Notes: generated by a model from the sequence alone, not told the origin. A stretch of 64,000 nt of DNA from Tetraselmis striata (GCA_006384855.1 VCJN01000207.1:207596-271595); one strand, 5' to 3'; shown: positions 21,540-33,599, numbered from the stretch's first letter. A program made the numbers and translations.

Positions 21540-23021
21540 TACATCATGTGTCGGGATAAATTCAACATCCATCGCGACTACCACATGATATTTATGTTAG
21601 TAATAGCGGTTATATGCAAGGTACATGTGCGGATGGATACGAGAAGTTGGTTGCTTGTCCTCTCGCGATAATGCCTTGGCGCACTTGCGGGCAGCAGACT
21701 GACTTCCCGTCCAGCACCGCGGGACGCGGCGCAACGCGGCATCGCGATCAACGTTCGCTTGTGAGGGACTAGGTCGACCGAACGAGGTGCGCAGGCAGCG
21801 AGTAGCTGCACGCCTCCGCGACGCTAGAGCGTACAGTTTCGAGTATGTCGCTAACTTTAAGGCCGCACTGGGCATTGCGGGCTGGGATGATAATCGGATA
21901 TGCTGGGCATATTTCTCTCTGTAAAGTGTTTTGGGTGCACGTCCACGGACAGGGGGGGGATTGTAGAGCCTCACTTCAAACGACGAAAGCCCCAAGCATA
22001 GAGGCGCAGCGGCCACCACCTCACACCGCACTATCGTTCCAAAAGCCCCTTAATCGCTCCTCCGGAAGGTTAAGGAGCCCCCCCGTCCGACTTTTGGCCT
22101 TCGGATATGCTTCTTCCCGTCGTCCATGCCATCTGCTCGTGCTCATGCACACGGCGGGGAGTCCCGAAATATCATAACGTTTATTCCGCAGGATGTGGAG
22201 GTGTTGATATATTCGGCATCATCGACAGCCGTTAGATGTGACGTTAGCTGACGATTAGTAATATATGCCCTAGATAAGATGGCACAAGTCCCAAGGGTCA
22301 CTGCCGCGACTGTTGAGCAGCGAGCAGCCGCCCTCACCCACAGTAGTGAGCATCATCACCGTGAGCCGATGGCTCGCATTAGCTCCAACTCTGAAGACCA
22401 AGGGTGCCCGGATGCATGCCCCGTTGCACGCTCCAACACGTGCGGCCCTGCACTTGACACCTCCGCGGCTCGGTACGGAACGAGAGGCAACAACAGAGCG
22501 ACACCCCCCCCCCCCCTATTCCGGGCGTCACTGTCAGCGCCACTTGCTACCAGTATTAGTGATTGCGCTTGCGCGGATGCACCACTGGTTGCCGATGAGC
22601 CAAGGGTACTTGGCTCAGAAAAGCTCTAACTCGGCCGATACCGCAGCGAAATCGCCACCACTACGCTCAAAATGAAGCTATGGTCAGGCTCGGCCAAATT
22701 ACCCCTTGGTTTTACAAACGAGTGGCGCCACTCGGAGGCTCGGAGCCACCAAGCTTGTCGGCAATGTGTGTGCGTGGGTGGTGTGGGTGGTGCGGATGTT
22801 CTCGGCGATCGATCTCTGTGGAGTTCGCCGTCTCAAGTGCCAATACTCGCGTCTTTTTTTCCGTGCGCTTATGCGGCGGCCATCTGGCGGCTCTATCTTG
22901 GACGAGGATGTACAGACTATAACTTCTTCGCTATGCCAATGTTATATATGTATCACACTCGGCGTAGTCTTGCGCCGACCCTCTCCCTACGATTTTGAAA
23001 TAGTCAACAATGAATAATTAT
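21540..23021. other. No gene supported
   Basis: ORFs on both strands overlap and have random-like composition. There is a C14 tract at about 22503-22516. Nothing here resembles a known family. Confidence 0.4.
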
Positions 23022-23037
23022 ACCCGTATATCCTTCA

Positions 23038-23297
23038 GGTACATTCCTTGTCCGCTCGGTTGAGCGATCGTCTTGTATGCGAACAGAGGTCCCGGGATCG
23101 TTTCATGGTCGATGTATTTCGGCAACATCGTCCCGGAGTGTCTTCGGTTACCCGCTTGGTGCATTCGCCCTCCGGGTTTCGAATGAGGCAATGGTCCAAG
23201 CATGGATATGCCATACCTACGATTGCAATTGGCGCAAGAAGTCAAGTGCAGGGGCGGCTTGAGCCGATGTCCCATGGACAACTTTACTTTTACTTTT
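23038..23297 (+). mobile_element. tRNA-derived SINE, copy 2, with 16-bp target duplication
   Basis: Starts GGTACATTCCTTGTCCGCTC and follows the same body as copy 1 (GATGTATTTCGGCAACATCG, GGTTTCGAATGAGGCAATGG, GATGTCCCATGGACAACTTT), ending in an ACTTTTAC tail. It is flanked by ACCCGTATATCC(T/A)TCA at 23022-23037 and 23298-23313, 15 of 16 bases identical, as expected for LINE-assisted insertion. The B box is degraded, so the copy is older or dead. Confidence 0.8.
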
Positions 23298-23329
23298 ACC
23301 CGTATATCCATCAAATAACATGGTTCAAA

Positions 23330-23515
23330 GTTGAGTTCGCCCCGGGCCACCGGCAGAAGCCGCCCCAACACTTGACGTCTACTTGCGCCAACTCCAGTCT
23401 GGCATAGTTGCTAGTCACAAGTCCGTTGCCTCATTCGGACCCCGACGGGCTAGTGCATGAACTACCCGATAAACCCGGGACACGGGCCCGAACGCCCGGT
23501 CGATATTGCCCTGAA
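23330..23515 (-). mobile_element. tRNA-derived SINE, copy 3, head missing
   Basis: On the minus strand it contains the body and tail side of the SINE (CCCGTGTCCCGGGTTTATCG, CCGAATGAGGCAACGG, GTTGGGGCGGCTTCTGCCGG), without the tRNA-like head. It lies tail to tail with copy 2, separated by about 30 bp, so the pair forms an imperfect inverted repeat. Confidence 0.7.
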
Positions 23516-23519
23516 ATGA

Positions 23520-24586
23520 CAGAGCCATGTCTTTAGTAGTTCGTACACTACCACAAAACAGGTACGAGTACGGTATATACGAGCTGCGCAGTGGCCCATA
23601 TCGGCATATCGCCCCCATAAAATGATAAAATACAGTACTAGGCTGCATCATCACGTAGAGATGAGTCGCTTATATGCTGCACGTGACATCAATTAGTGGT
23701 CGTCAGGCACATACCTCGTACACTGCTGGCTCAGTACTTAACATCATGTTGTTGTCAGTGCGGTCGCTTCACACGAGTACGGCAGCGGGGCCCGTTTAGG
23801 GTTCGCCGGTGCGGCGGCCGCCGCTCGCGCGGCGGCCCAGCACGCGGAAGGATGGGCGACAACACCAGGTTGCGGTGGTGGCGCATCACCTCGGTTACTC
23901 CTCCGTGTTCTGGTGCGACGTCGTCGCCTGCTCCTTGACCTCACTTGGCGAGGTGTGTGGAGTCTCGCCACCGTGTCATCTCCCTATTTGCTGCGCCTTT
24001 CCTGGGTGTCACTACCTGTCGCAACTGTCGATTTGATCCCTAAACACGTTGTTAGCTTCGTTCCAGCAGTATCACGATTCGGCTCGGGACACGTTTCGCC
24101 AAATTGTCCAACCCTGCGCCCCCCCCCCCCCCCCCCACCCCCCGCCTCCCCGCCCCTTCAACCCGCGCCCGCTTTTTTATCACATCATCTTTCCCAACTG
24201 AATCCACCGTCTTTCCTTTCCCGACTTTAAGCATCGCCGGCTGTCGTATCTTGCGCGGCTCGAGTTGGTCCGACGGGTAGCTCTAGCAATGTCCCATCAA
24301 GGTGGCGACACCTAAATTTAGCCGCCATTCTCACGGGACGGAGTAGGGGTTGGTTATGCCTTAGATCTTGCCATCTTCGTTCCGCTGTTCGCCCCTGTCG
24401 CGTCTCAGTGCGCAGCATCTTGCCTGCCTCCGCTACTAGCAACATGGTAGCCCGCCTGATGCGCGTGGTCTCTGTGTTTGGGTTGAGTCGGCGGCGTGCC
24501 GACATCCGCCCGCCGGCCGTGTCAATGTGTCGGCCGGGGCCGTTAAAATGAGTTTGCCGTCCCTCCTTTGCGCAGGTTCTGTGACA
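23520..24586. other. Upstream region of the NTT gene
   Basis: No supported gene. There is a C18 tract at 24119-24136 followed by C-rich sequence. From about 24230 the composition becomes that of the following gene and may include its 5' UTR; a CGCAG/G just before the chosen start could be a 5'-UTR splice acceptor. Confidence 0.4.
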
Positions 24587-27137
24587 ATGGCGAGCCGCAC
24601 GATGGCTCCGTCAGCCAGTTTGGCTTGCGCCCAGGGCATCCCTGCCCTGCGCGCTCGCCGCTCCGTCGCCGTGCGGGCGTCTGTGGCCCCGCGCCGGGCC
24701 GTCGTGCCCCTCGCCGTCAAGCCGCTGCAGGTGAGACTTCCTTCCCAATGCATCACCAACCCACCCCGCTCACACAATCCCCTCGGCCACACCTCAACCC
24801 GCTTCGTACAAAGAATTGGAATATGCCCCCTCTCCCCCCTACTCACCGGGGACATCGCCAACCCGCTGGTACCGACAAGCTACACCGTTAAAAAGGGTTC
24901 TCGCCGGAAGGGCGAAGACAACTTTGGCTTTCTGTTCGTCGACCCGACCTTCGCTCGGTCTCGAGACGAAGCTGAATTGAATCAGAGGCCGCGCCCGTTG
25001 CGCGTGGCCACGTAGCTCTGACTGTCTCGACCCTGGTCTCTGTTTGTTACACGGATGGCAATCTGCTGGTGACCTTGGCTCTTTGCAGTCTGGCACCTGT
25101 TGACTGTGGTTTCTTTTGGGCACACGTTTGCAGGCTGCGCCCCTGACCAGCACATCCTTGCCCAGCCTGAAGCCGGCCCGCAAGATGATGGCGGCACCTG
25201 TCAAGGCCGCGGCTTCTGATGCCACTCCCCCTGAGGAGGAGAAGAAGTTCCTCGGCGTGCCTTACTCCACTTTGGCGAAGATCATTCCTCTTGGAGCTAT
25301 GTTCTTCTGCATCCTCTTCAACTACACCATCCTGCGCGACACCAAGGATGTGCTGGTCGTGACTGCGCCCGGCTCTGGTGCGGAGATCATTCCCTTCCTT
25401 AAGACGTGGGTCAACTTGCCAGCGGCTATTGGTTTCGCTGCGGTGTATGCCACTGTGAGTCTTGCCCCCCCCCCCCCCCCCCCCCTTCAGCCTTTTGTCT
25501 GTATGCGTAACTTGCTCCACATTCTGGCATTCGTGATTTTGGGATTGTGCGGTTGCGTCTGGCCTAACGATTGTGGTCCTACTGCTTGCAGCTGTCCAAT
25601 TTCATGACCACCCAGCAGCTGTTCTTCACCTGCCTGATCCCCTTTGTGGTCTTCTTTGGCTCGTTTGCGTGGTTCCTGTACCCTCTGCGTGATGTCCTCC
25701 ATCCTACTCGTAAGTATCCCAGCCGTCGTACCTGTGTTGCTTGATTGTGGTGCCGTCCAATGTCACCTATCCACTTGCCACATAACTCACTTTGCTGTTA
25801 CCTGTGCAGAGTTCTGCATAGATCTGCTGGACAAGATGGGCGAGCGCTTTGCTGGTCCCATTGCCATTCTGCGTAACTGGACATTCTGCATGTTCTACGT
25901 GATGGCCGAGCTGTGGGGCTCTGTCGTCGTATCGGTGCTCTTCTGGGGTAGGCTCCCGACATCCAGCAACTGGCGCATCCCCCTCCCTTTTTCTCTCCTG
26001 TGCTGTGCATTTCTCCCCAAGTTCATATCGTGTGCTAATTAATGCCTGTGATCTGTGATTGCAGGTTTTGCCAACCAGATCACCAAGGTCGAGGAGGCTG
26101 AGCAGTTCTACCCCCTGTTCGGCCTGGGTGCCAACGTTGCCCTGATCTTTTCTGGCCGCGCGGTGTACTACTTCTCTCAGGTCCGTGCGTCGCTGCCCCC
26201 TGGTGTGGATGGCTGGGGCTACTCCCTGAAGGGCCTTATGGGCATGGTCGTCATTGGTGGCATCATCATCGGCTCCATCTATGCGTACATGCAAAAGGCC
26301 ATAGTGGCAAAGCAGGCAGCCATGGCCCCCAAGAAGAAGAAGAAGAAGAAGAAGGCCAACCTGTCACTTGGTGAGTCTGTTGCCTTCCTGGCCAAATCTG
26401 AGTACATCCGTTGCCTGGCTGCCCTGGTGGTGTCCTATGGCATCTCCATCAACCTGGTGGAGGTCACGTGGAAGGCCAAGATCAAGGCTCAGTACCCCAA
26501 CCCCAATGACTACTCCGCGTTCATGGGCAACTTTAGCTCCTGCACTGGCGCCGTCACCTTCTGCCTGATGCTCTTCGGACGCTGGCTGTTCCGCCGCTTC
26601 GGCTGGCGCGCGGCTGCCCTGTTCACCCCCAGCGTGCTGCTGATTACTGGCCTGATCTTCTTCTCGCTGGTCCTGTGCTCCGGCCCCCTGACACCCATGC
26701 TGGCTGGTCTGGGCCTGACGCCGCTGTATGCTGCCGTCCTGGTCGGTGCTGCCCAGAACATCTTCTCCAAGGGCTCCAAGTACGCCATGTTTGACCCCTG
26801 CAAGGAGATGGCCTACATCCCCCTGGACCTTGAGACCCAGCTCAAGGGCAAGGCTGCCATTGATGTCATCTGCAACCCTCTGGGCAAGTCTGGTGGTGCT
26901 CTGATCCAGCAGGGTCTGATCATCGGCTTTGGCTCCCTGGCTGCCTCCACCCCTTACCTGGGCGGCATTCTGCTCGTGATTGTCATCTCGTGGATTGTGG
27001 CGGCCAACAGGCTGGCTATCCTGTTCAAGGCTGCCAACGAGGCCAAGATGGCTGAGGACCTGCTGGGCTCGGAGGACTCTATTGATGAGGACGATGTCAA
27101 GGATGCGTCGGCCACCGAGGCCACCACCAAGCCCTAA
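24587..27137 (+). CDS. Plastid ATP/ADP translocase (NTT family), 5 exons, 597 aa
   Basis: Exons 24587-24730, 25134-25454, 25592-25709, 25810-25947 and 26065-27137 are joined by GT-AG introns and give 597 residues, the usual length of plastid NTTs. Residues 1-75 form an Ala/Arg/Ser-rich transit-like leader. The mature part has about a dozen hydrophobic segments and family hallmarks: YTILRDTKDVLVVTAPGSGA, LSNFMTTQQLFF, FWGFANQITK, the loop SKYAMFDPCKEMAYIPLD and the GKSGG motif. These carriers exchange cytosolic ATP for stromal ADP plus phosphate across the inner plastid envelope, fuelling the plastid in the dark. The central loop holds an unusual run of eight Lys. ATG 24587 (ACAATGGC context) is preferred over the in-frame ATG at 24548. 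Intron 2 has C21 (25465-25485) ten bases after its 5' splice site. The reading frame is undamaged, in contrast to the elements around it. Confidence 0.95.
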
Positions 27138-27338
27138 GCATCATGCGTGTCTGCCAGTGGTGGTTTGCGGATGCTCATTTACTTTGGCCCTGGATTTTGG
27201 TCTGGAACAGCTCCTGATCCCGTGCATAGTACTACACTTTTAGGGCTGGGGACCCAGGGCTGGCCATTGCCATTGCTGCGGCAGGCAGATCTCAGGCATT
27301 GCTTCTTCTTATACTAGGTCGTATTGAATTTCCCAGTC

Positions 27339-27343
27339 TGTAA
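27339..27343 (+). promoter_or_regulatory. TGTAA poly(A) signal of the NTT gene
   Basis: TGTAA occurs about 200 nt after the NTT stop codon. In Chlamydomonas and its relatives this pentamer directs cleavage 10-20 nt downstream. It is the first such motif after the stop. Confidence 0.5.
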
Positions 27344-27349
27344 TTTAGT

Positions 27350-29140
27350 TGCAGATTGTGCCATGGCAGATTGTACACTTCAGCTCATGTGGTGAGATTC
27401 GGAGCGGTTCTGACAAGGTATGTGCTGTGGTGAGGGGGGGGTTCTCTTGTGATGGAAAAGAGGAGCCCTGCGATTTATATTATGAGTGTGTCATAGCGTG
27501 TGCGTGCGGACAGGGCCTAGTATTCGAGACACAGCCGGTAATTGTGGTCTGACAGTCATGCATGGGATGTTGGCCGGGAATTGGGCACAGGTAGTGGATG
27601 TCCTGCACTTTGGCCCCACATAGGGGCATCACTTGGGCCTGTGACGGAACGCCGCGTCCATCCAACATAGGCATGAGCGCTGCCCTTTGGTGGGCATAGT
27701 ACATACCGCGATTGGTCGAATGGACTTCCGGGGCAACTCGCGCAGACCTCTGAACCAAGAAAAAACATGGAGCTTGTTGAAACAAATGGAACGCTATACC
27801 GGCGCAGAGGAGGTCAACCAACGCGTGAGGAGACTTGGCAGATGCGGCCCGCCATGCTGGAATAGCAACCTGATTCCAGAGGACACGATGTGTGTAATGA
27901 TGATAAACTGACACCCTGATTGGCTCTTGCCGACCCGCATTTGAGTGGTTGCTGCCCCTCCCCTTCTCGTGCATTGCCTGTAGTGTTTACGCTGTGATAA
28001 AGTCCATTGTAACGCCAGAGTGCAATGCAGTGCAGGCCTATGCCTGTGTCACAAGTATGAGCTGTAACGGCCTGGGAATCCGCCAATGCTCATCTCTCCC
28101 TTGCCCACCAAATACTCTCTATCGCAGACTACGCCTTATTATACCCCTCCTGCGCCCAAATTTGTATTGGCAGTGTTGCGTGAAGGGGAGATCCGCAGCC
28201 CCGCCCTATCGCCTCGACCACAGTGTGATGATGTGATCAACCAGAACGCTCTAGCGCACATGCGTGTGAAATACTGGTTTATGGCATATAAAAGACTCAA
28301 GTTATAGTTCAGCCTTGTCATTCCATCTTGCAATAACACATTGCTTGGCTGTAATTGAAATCATAATCATCATTGTACTAATTGTGATCATAGTAAGCTA
28401 ATTCGACACGAGATGATCTTTTCTTCTAGAGGGTGGACGATGGCCTCGCTGAGTGAGTACCTGCATGCACAACCCGCGGTGATAGCGCCCTGACGCATCA
28501 CAGTGCAGGTGCATCGTCTACCCTGCTGCCAGCAGGCTTTTGACCAGTGATGTAGGCTTTGGTTCTGATGATCTGCCGGCTTGCCTGATGCTTTGTTGCT
28601 GACTCTGTCTAGCACCCCATCATAGCAGTAGCTACGCAATGACAGACATTTGTTTAATACAGTCAGGGCAGGGCGTATCTGTGCACAACCGGGAGGCAAT
28701 GATGCTGGTGAACGGGATTCGTCATCTCTGTGTCTAAGTATCTCTCCCTGTCCCTGTCTAAGCAGACAGATACATGCACTCTAGGTGTGACTATCATACC
28801 ACAGCCAAACACCCCTAGACCACCTGCTTATGCGCCCCTACTCGTGTACATAGCGTATTAAATGCAAATCTTTCCAGTCAGCTGCTGTACCATACATTTC
28901 CAGTGGGTACATCCGCGCAGTCTAGGAGTGGCCTGCCATATAGGCACATCCAATCAATCGAGGCTCAATTATGGTTGATAGGGTGTGATTGGATGCACAT
29001 AAGGACTATACATACAGATGACAGTCTGCTGGAAATTCTCAAATTGTCTTCATAGACTCAAGTCTTGACATATCTGCAACCTGAAGGACTGACCACTTTC
29101 CAGATATCAAGTCATGATGGGTTGTGCTGTTGCTAAGGGC
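27350..29140. other. Intergenic between NTT and the membrane-protein gene
   Basis: No gene supported. On the minus strand at about 27560-27720 the frame ALMPMLDGRGVPSQAQVMPL followed by CGAKVQDIHYLC has spacing like the zinc-binding end of LINE proteins (C-x-x-C...H...C), but it is too weak to name. A CATATAAAAG box at about 28285 has no gene after it. Confidence 0.35.
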
Positions 29141-29189
29141 TGCAAGAATTTAGGGTTTCAGCGTTTCAGGAATCCAACTAGTGATGTAT

Positions 29190-30717
29190 CTATGGGCTTG
29201 GACGGCGGCTGCTATCAGCCTGATGGTCGTACGAGTACAGCTCTGTGATGTCAAACTCAGCCGTAGGGAACTCTGAATGGGTAACAGCGTCATCCCACAG
29301 GTCTGACTCTGATACGTGTCCTGAGAACATCGCTGCCGAGGCGGCTGCATCTGGGCTATCAACTCCAATGAGCCCCCCATTGGATCCTGTTGTGACAAGC
29401 AGCCGAAAGAAACTACATTCAGCGCCGGCATTGTCATTGCCAAAGCATCTGCGCGCCTTGGATCCATCTGCCACACCCAGGTATGCAACCCGGCAAGGTG
29501 TGGAGCCAATTTCTGATTCAGAATGGCACTTACCAAGGATATCCTCGGCTGTAGGCTTCACCCCACTGTCTTGGGCAGCGACAATGCGGTACGCGCGACC
29601 CGGAACGACTACCACCCACTCATCTGGGCGATTCGTCCACAGGATGAGCCTCTGTTGCCCCATCTTCTCGAAACCGGTCTGTGAACAGCAGCGGAAAACA
29701 TGTTCTTTGTCACATACAAGGTTAGCAAGGCCAGCACCCGCCTGAGGAAATATGCACAGAATGCACTGCAACTATTATGCCGCTGGCTCACCACAGTGTA
29801 GAAAATATCCTCCGACGTCCCATCGTCTGTTGCCAGCTTGAGAGACAAATGGCTCAAAGCATGCAGCACAAGAGGGCGGACGTTGAGGAGTGACTCAATG
29901 GGAATGGACGTAGCATTGACGGAAGCAGCTGCGTACGATATGCTCCGGTTGAAACTCACACCCGCATCAGTCAGCTGGAAGCCCGAGCTGCTTGCCATCT
30001 GCACAGGCTCACTCTGGGTCTTCGCCTGCAGGTCGGGCAACGCATGGGCTCATTCCATGCAGCAACGGAGCGACGGCCAGGCTACAGAGGCAAGAGGCAG
30101 GCTGCGGCCGACGCTGGCGCCTGGTTTTTTACCTGCATTACGTAGATGGTCGATATAGATACCAAGAACCCCCCAGCGAGCAGGCATGCTACAAGCAACA
30201 GAGCGCGAATCCACTCATAGCCTCGCCTCGACTTGTGTTGCTGGTAAAGCTGCGCCGCCCGCCCAAGCTCGGCGGTATCAATGAAGCCCTCTGAAGGTGG
30301 GAGGTGGGCAGTACAGTGGTGAGATTCAAGCAGTCGCAGGTTCGCGTCATATGAAGCGGCGGACATGCGCGTCTCGAGATGAGCGCTCGCCGTCGCGGCA
30401 GCGTACTTACCCCCCTCGAGATCGAACTCGGACAAGGTCGGTTGAAGCTTGGCCGGAAGCGCCGACAACTTGACGGTGAGCTCTTTGTTTGCCAGCGCTT
30501 CATACTTGTGCGCCGCCGCCCGTGTGCGCTGAGGAGTGAACTTGATCATTTTGCTCACGAGTGGCGAGCTGGTGGTCGCCGGGGGGCCTCCGCCCCGAGT
30601 GCGTTGGGGTGGGCTGAGTATGGACACCGTCGGCCCGGGGTTGTCGACGGAGTAGTACGCTGCATTGATTGGGCTCGGCGCGGTTGGAGTGCCGTTCAGG
30701 TCCGCGTAGCTCGGCAT
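29190..30717 (-). CDS. Single-pass membrane protein of unknown function (4 exons, 386 aa)
   Basis: Exons on the minus strand 30717-30133, 30025-29792, 29678-29534 and 29386-29190 use GT-AG introns (phases 0, 0 and 1) and yield 386 residues. The start, ACCATG at 30717, has good context. Residues 1-165 are polar with Pro/Ser/Arg-rich segments, Lys/Arg clusters and no signal peptide. One hydrophobic segment, RALLLVACLLAGGFLVSIST, lies at about 171-193 after a basic KSRRGYEW, which predicts a type II orientation. The following ~190 residues include FNRSISYAAASVNATSIPIE with two N-glycosylation sequons, EWVVVVPGRAYRIVAAQDSG and an acidic, Ser-rich tail. An alternative acceptor 27 nt into exon 2 would remove nine residues. 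I do not recognise the family; exon joins are consistent, so the gene is likely real. No frame lesion is present. Confidence 0.75.
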
Positions 30718-30719
30718 GG

Positions 30720-31890
30720 TGACGCCCTTTCTCGGCCTGGCGCCCACAGATTTACCTTGTCTTCTGCGACTCGCCCCGAGAAGCACTCGGCCCTCCTCGG
30801 GACCCCGACCCGGGCTCCGCACTGCCCGATCTCCTTCTGCCTGGAGTATGTCTCCAGCACTACTTGCCGAGGTGGCCAAGTCGGATACAAAGCACCTCCG
30901 AAGCAGGGCTAGGTGTAGGTCGTGTGGTGCACTGCGTCTTGCGGTACTGCCGCGCGCTTTGTCGCAGAAGGCTGCGGCGCAGCGCGTCACAGAGTGTTGG
31001 ACCCGTCTATCTCCTCGTACGGGTATGAATACCTCAGACCGTACCGCGGCGCGTCACAGCAGCTCCAACGAGCGCAGACCTTCAGGTTCTTATCGCCCAA
31101 GCAGTCGGCGACAGTCTCGTGCGAATGCGAAGAAGCGGGCTTGACTCAGATATAGTTCGGCGTGCAGAGAGTAGGGAACGTATACTGGCAGCCCGAGGAA
31201 CTGTAGTAGAGTAGACTGTTGATTATCCTACCGCCGTATCCCTGAGATTCAGTCGCTCGCGACTACCCTACGTCGCTTGATGGCGATGTTCGTCCGAGGT
31301 CGCCCGAGATACAAACTTGCTGCGTCCGCGACGGTTCACTGCGAACAGGCGCGTCATGTACTGGTAGCCGCTATTGCCGCATCATCGTTGTTCCCGCGAG
31401 TTCCCGCGCCCCGCGGCCGCCGCGCATTCCTCGTCTGGGAATATCAAGTAGCGACTATAGCAGGGAGACATTACTAGAGTGTATGCTGTGCAGATTACCG
31501 GTTTGGATTAGGCGAGTACGATTAAATGTTCCGGTATAGCTCGTACCCCCCCCCCCCCCCCCCAAATTTTGCCACCCCCGCGAAAAGTTCATTAGCGCCT
31601 GGCCAGCTAAAAAGTGGGCATTAGACTACTAGTTTTTTATCAAACTCGACCAGAGTGTGGCTAAGATGTCTTCTTACATCTCCCTGAGTCTTGTCAAGTG
31701 AATATAGCGAAGGGCATGACCATTTAGAGCACAATTTATGCAACATGCCAATTCGGCCCTGTCCACGGCGCCCAAAACTTTGGGGGGGCAAGGCCCTTGG
31801 AGCGCTATAGCCATGGATTTTTGTGCCAACATGCATACTAGAGGCAAATTAGGTACCGTTGGGTGCAATTGTTACAGAAGCATGCAATGT
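30720..31890. other. Upstream region of the membrane-protein gene; no other gene seen
   Basis: The minus-strand frame stays open upstream to 30990 but is Arg-rich and is probably 5' UTR or promoter. There is a C18 tract at 31546-31563. No other coding signal was found. Confidence 0.4.
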
Positions 31891-31896
31891 AACAAG

Positions 31897-32739
31897 TTAA
31901 TTTTCAATCAATGATGCCTCCTGCAAAGCAGCCGATGCGCCTGGGTTGTAAATCTCTTGCAACCTGGCATGCCTTTCTTCCCTCCCCTGATGGGCATGAG
32001 CCCTAGCCACACGCCTATCTCTTAATGCCTGCCGGGCCCTAGCGTTGCTGCAGGCACGCCTGGCAGGGTACTTGCCCCCCTTGCTGAGGCAATCAGCGCA
32101 AAATGGCAACACAATTGAGTAGTTCAACTCCTCGTCGATGCTACCCGGCTGGCCAGAGGCGCCAGCACACATTGCAAACAAATCTAGTTGTGCCCATGTG
32201 GCAGAGGTGGTGCTTCTGCCACAAGTCTTGTAGAACTGTGGTTGCACATGATCAGCGCACAAGATCAACCCATCAAAGCAGTAGAAGACACCATGGAAAG
32301 GATGGTCCTCAGGCAGGGGCTGACCACCACAAATATACAACTCCCCATCCATCGCCTCTTGTAGAGCTGCTGCTGCCATGCGTTTGCACTCCAGCTTCTC
32401 CTCCTCAGTGGACTCAGAGCCATCAGGGTGGTCACGGGGCACCATGTTGCGGGGTGCATTGTGTGAGAAGATTACCCTGGGCTTGTCACAGTCCTAGCAC
32501 AACACCACTCCACGGGCAATGTTGCCATGGTAGTCTGTGCCTGTGCCACAATTGACAATCTTTGAGGCGTTGGGGGGCATCAAGGCGTCCCTCTCCTTTC
32601 GCTTGGAGTTACCTCTGCCACCGCCTCTGCCACCTCTGCCCCTGCCAGCGCCACCTCTGCCTCTGCCAGCGCCACCTCTGCCAGCGCCATCCTCCTGTGC
32701 TGCAGTTGCGCGTGCAGCCCTCTTTGTCTCCTTGGCCAT
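31897..32739 (-). pseudogene. Cys-rich, Gly/Arg-rich protein frame interrupted by one in-frame TAG
   Basis: From ATG 32739 the frame is open for 281 codons except for a single TAG at 32494-32496. The N-terminus is basic, then an RG-repeat tract (GRGGAGRGRGGRGGGRG), then CGTGTDYHGN. The TAG falls inside a paired-Cys motif: VVLC-stop-DCDKPRVIF, so the undamaged protein would carry C-x-x-C followed by KPR. Later Cys/His pairs (YICGG, FYCFDG, LCADHV, FCADCLSKGGKYPARR) suggest two or three zinc sites. I do not know the family. The single stop in an otherwise clean frame means a recent nonsense mutation, a sequencing error, or stop readthrough; a splice could also skip it. Confidence 0.5.
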
Positions 32740-32784
32740 GAATGAGGGCTGCCTCTTCGCAGCATCTACAAAGCATCTAGCGCA

Positions 32785-33233
32785 TTACGTGATGCAGCGT
32801 GGAAACCATGCTCCGGGACGCGCGGTGTTGGGGTTGCAGGCAGGCACAATGACGATGAAGCGGAACGTGGTGGTGTGGACAGCGTCGAGAATATCAGACA
32901 CAGAGAGCTTCGCCTCCAAGAAGCAGGTGCAGCACTGTCCCACGCAAGCCTCGAGCTGCGTCGACGCCCCTTGCCCCCAGTTGGTAGAGCGCTGCGCCAA
33001 AGGCTGACGCGCAGCCTCCATGCGTAGGGTGCACGTCGACAACTGCTCAGCCTCGTCCTTCAGCTCGCACGTCTCCAAGATCCAGGTGAGCAGCGCCGTC
33101 GCATCGTGTTGATCTAGCCATGCCTCCGAGCGTAGAAACCACTTATTGTTCACTACTGTCATGGCGCTCCCACCAGGCGAGGGGATTCGCACTGTGGCCA
33201 TCAAAGGCACAAGCTTGTCTGGTGGGGCAGCCA
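32785..33233 (-). CDS. Hypothetical protein, 149 codons, upstream of the Cys-rich frame
   Basis: The best start is the ATG at 33233 (MAAPPDKLVPLMATVRI); the frame extends upstream but turns Arg/Pro-rich. Middle part: WFLRSEAWLDQHDATALLTW and LEACVGQCCTCFLEAKLS have balanced, protein-like composition with clustered Cys. It ends 45 nt before the ATG of the next frame on the same strand, so both could be exons of one gene. No recognised domain. Confidence 0.4.
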
Positions 33234-33599
33234 TGCTGGGCTGTTGCGGTGTAGTGGTGTGGGCGAGTCGGCGAGGAGTTTGAATGTGGCTGCGACATCG
33301 CGCACCGGGCGCCTGCAGTAGCTGGACCGCCGCGGCGCCGAGTCGTCGTACGGGTTGGCGGCCGTACGCACGCAGCGGGCACAGGGCGCGTGATTCCCAG
33401 TACATTACGCAATGCTTTTCGGTTCTGACGTAATGTCACCGAATAATGTAACGACCCCCGCCCCCAATTCCGGAGATATTCCCAGCTAAACCGGAACATT
33501 TAATCGTAGTTGCCTTAAGGATTGTAATCTAATATATAATATTTAGTTACAAGAGCTACCTGCAAAAGGCGATCAGGAAACCACCCAAAAAGGCAATAG

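Noticed and set aside
23913..24230. Extra upstream exon of the NTT gene
   Set aside because: The frame is broken by the C18 tract and lacks transit-peptide or transporter features; the exon beginning at 24587 already provides a complete leader.
28280..28320. Promoter with a TATAAAA box
   Set aside because: No gene or transcript-like reading follows within 800 bp on that strand.
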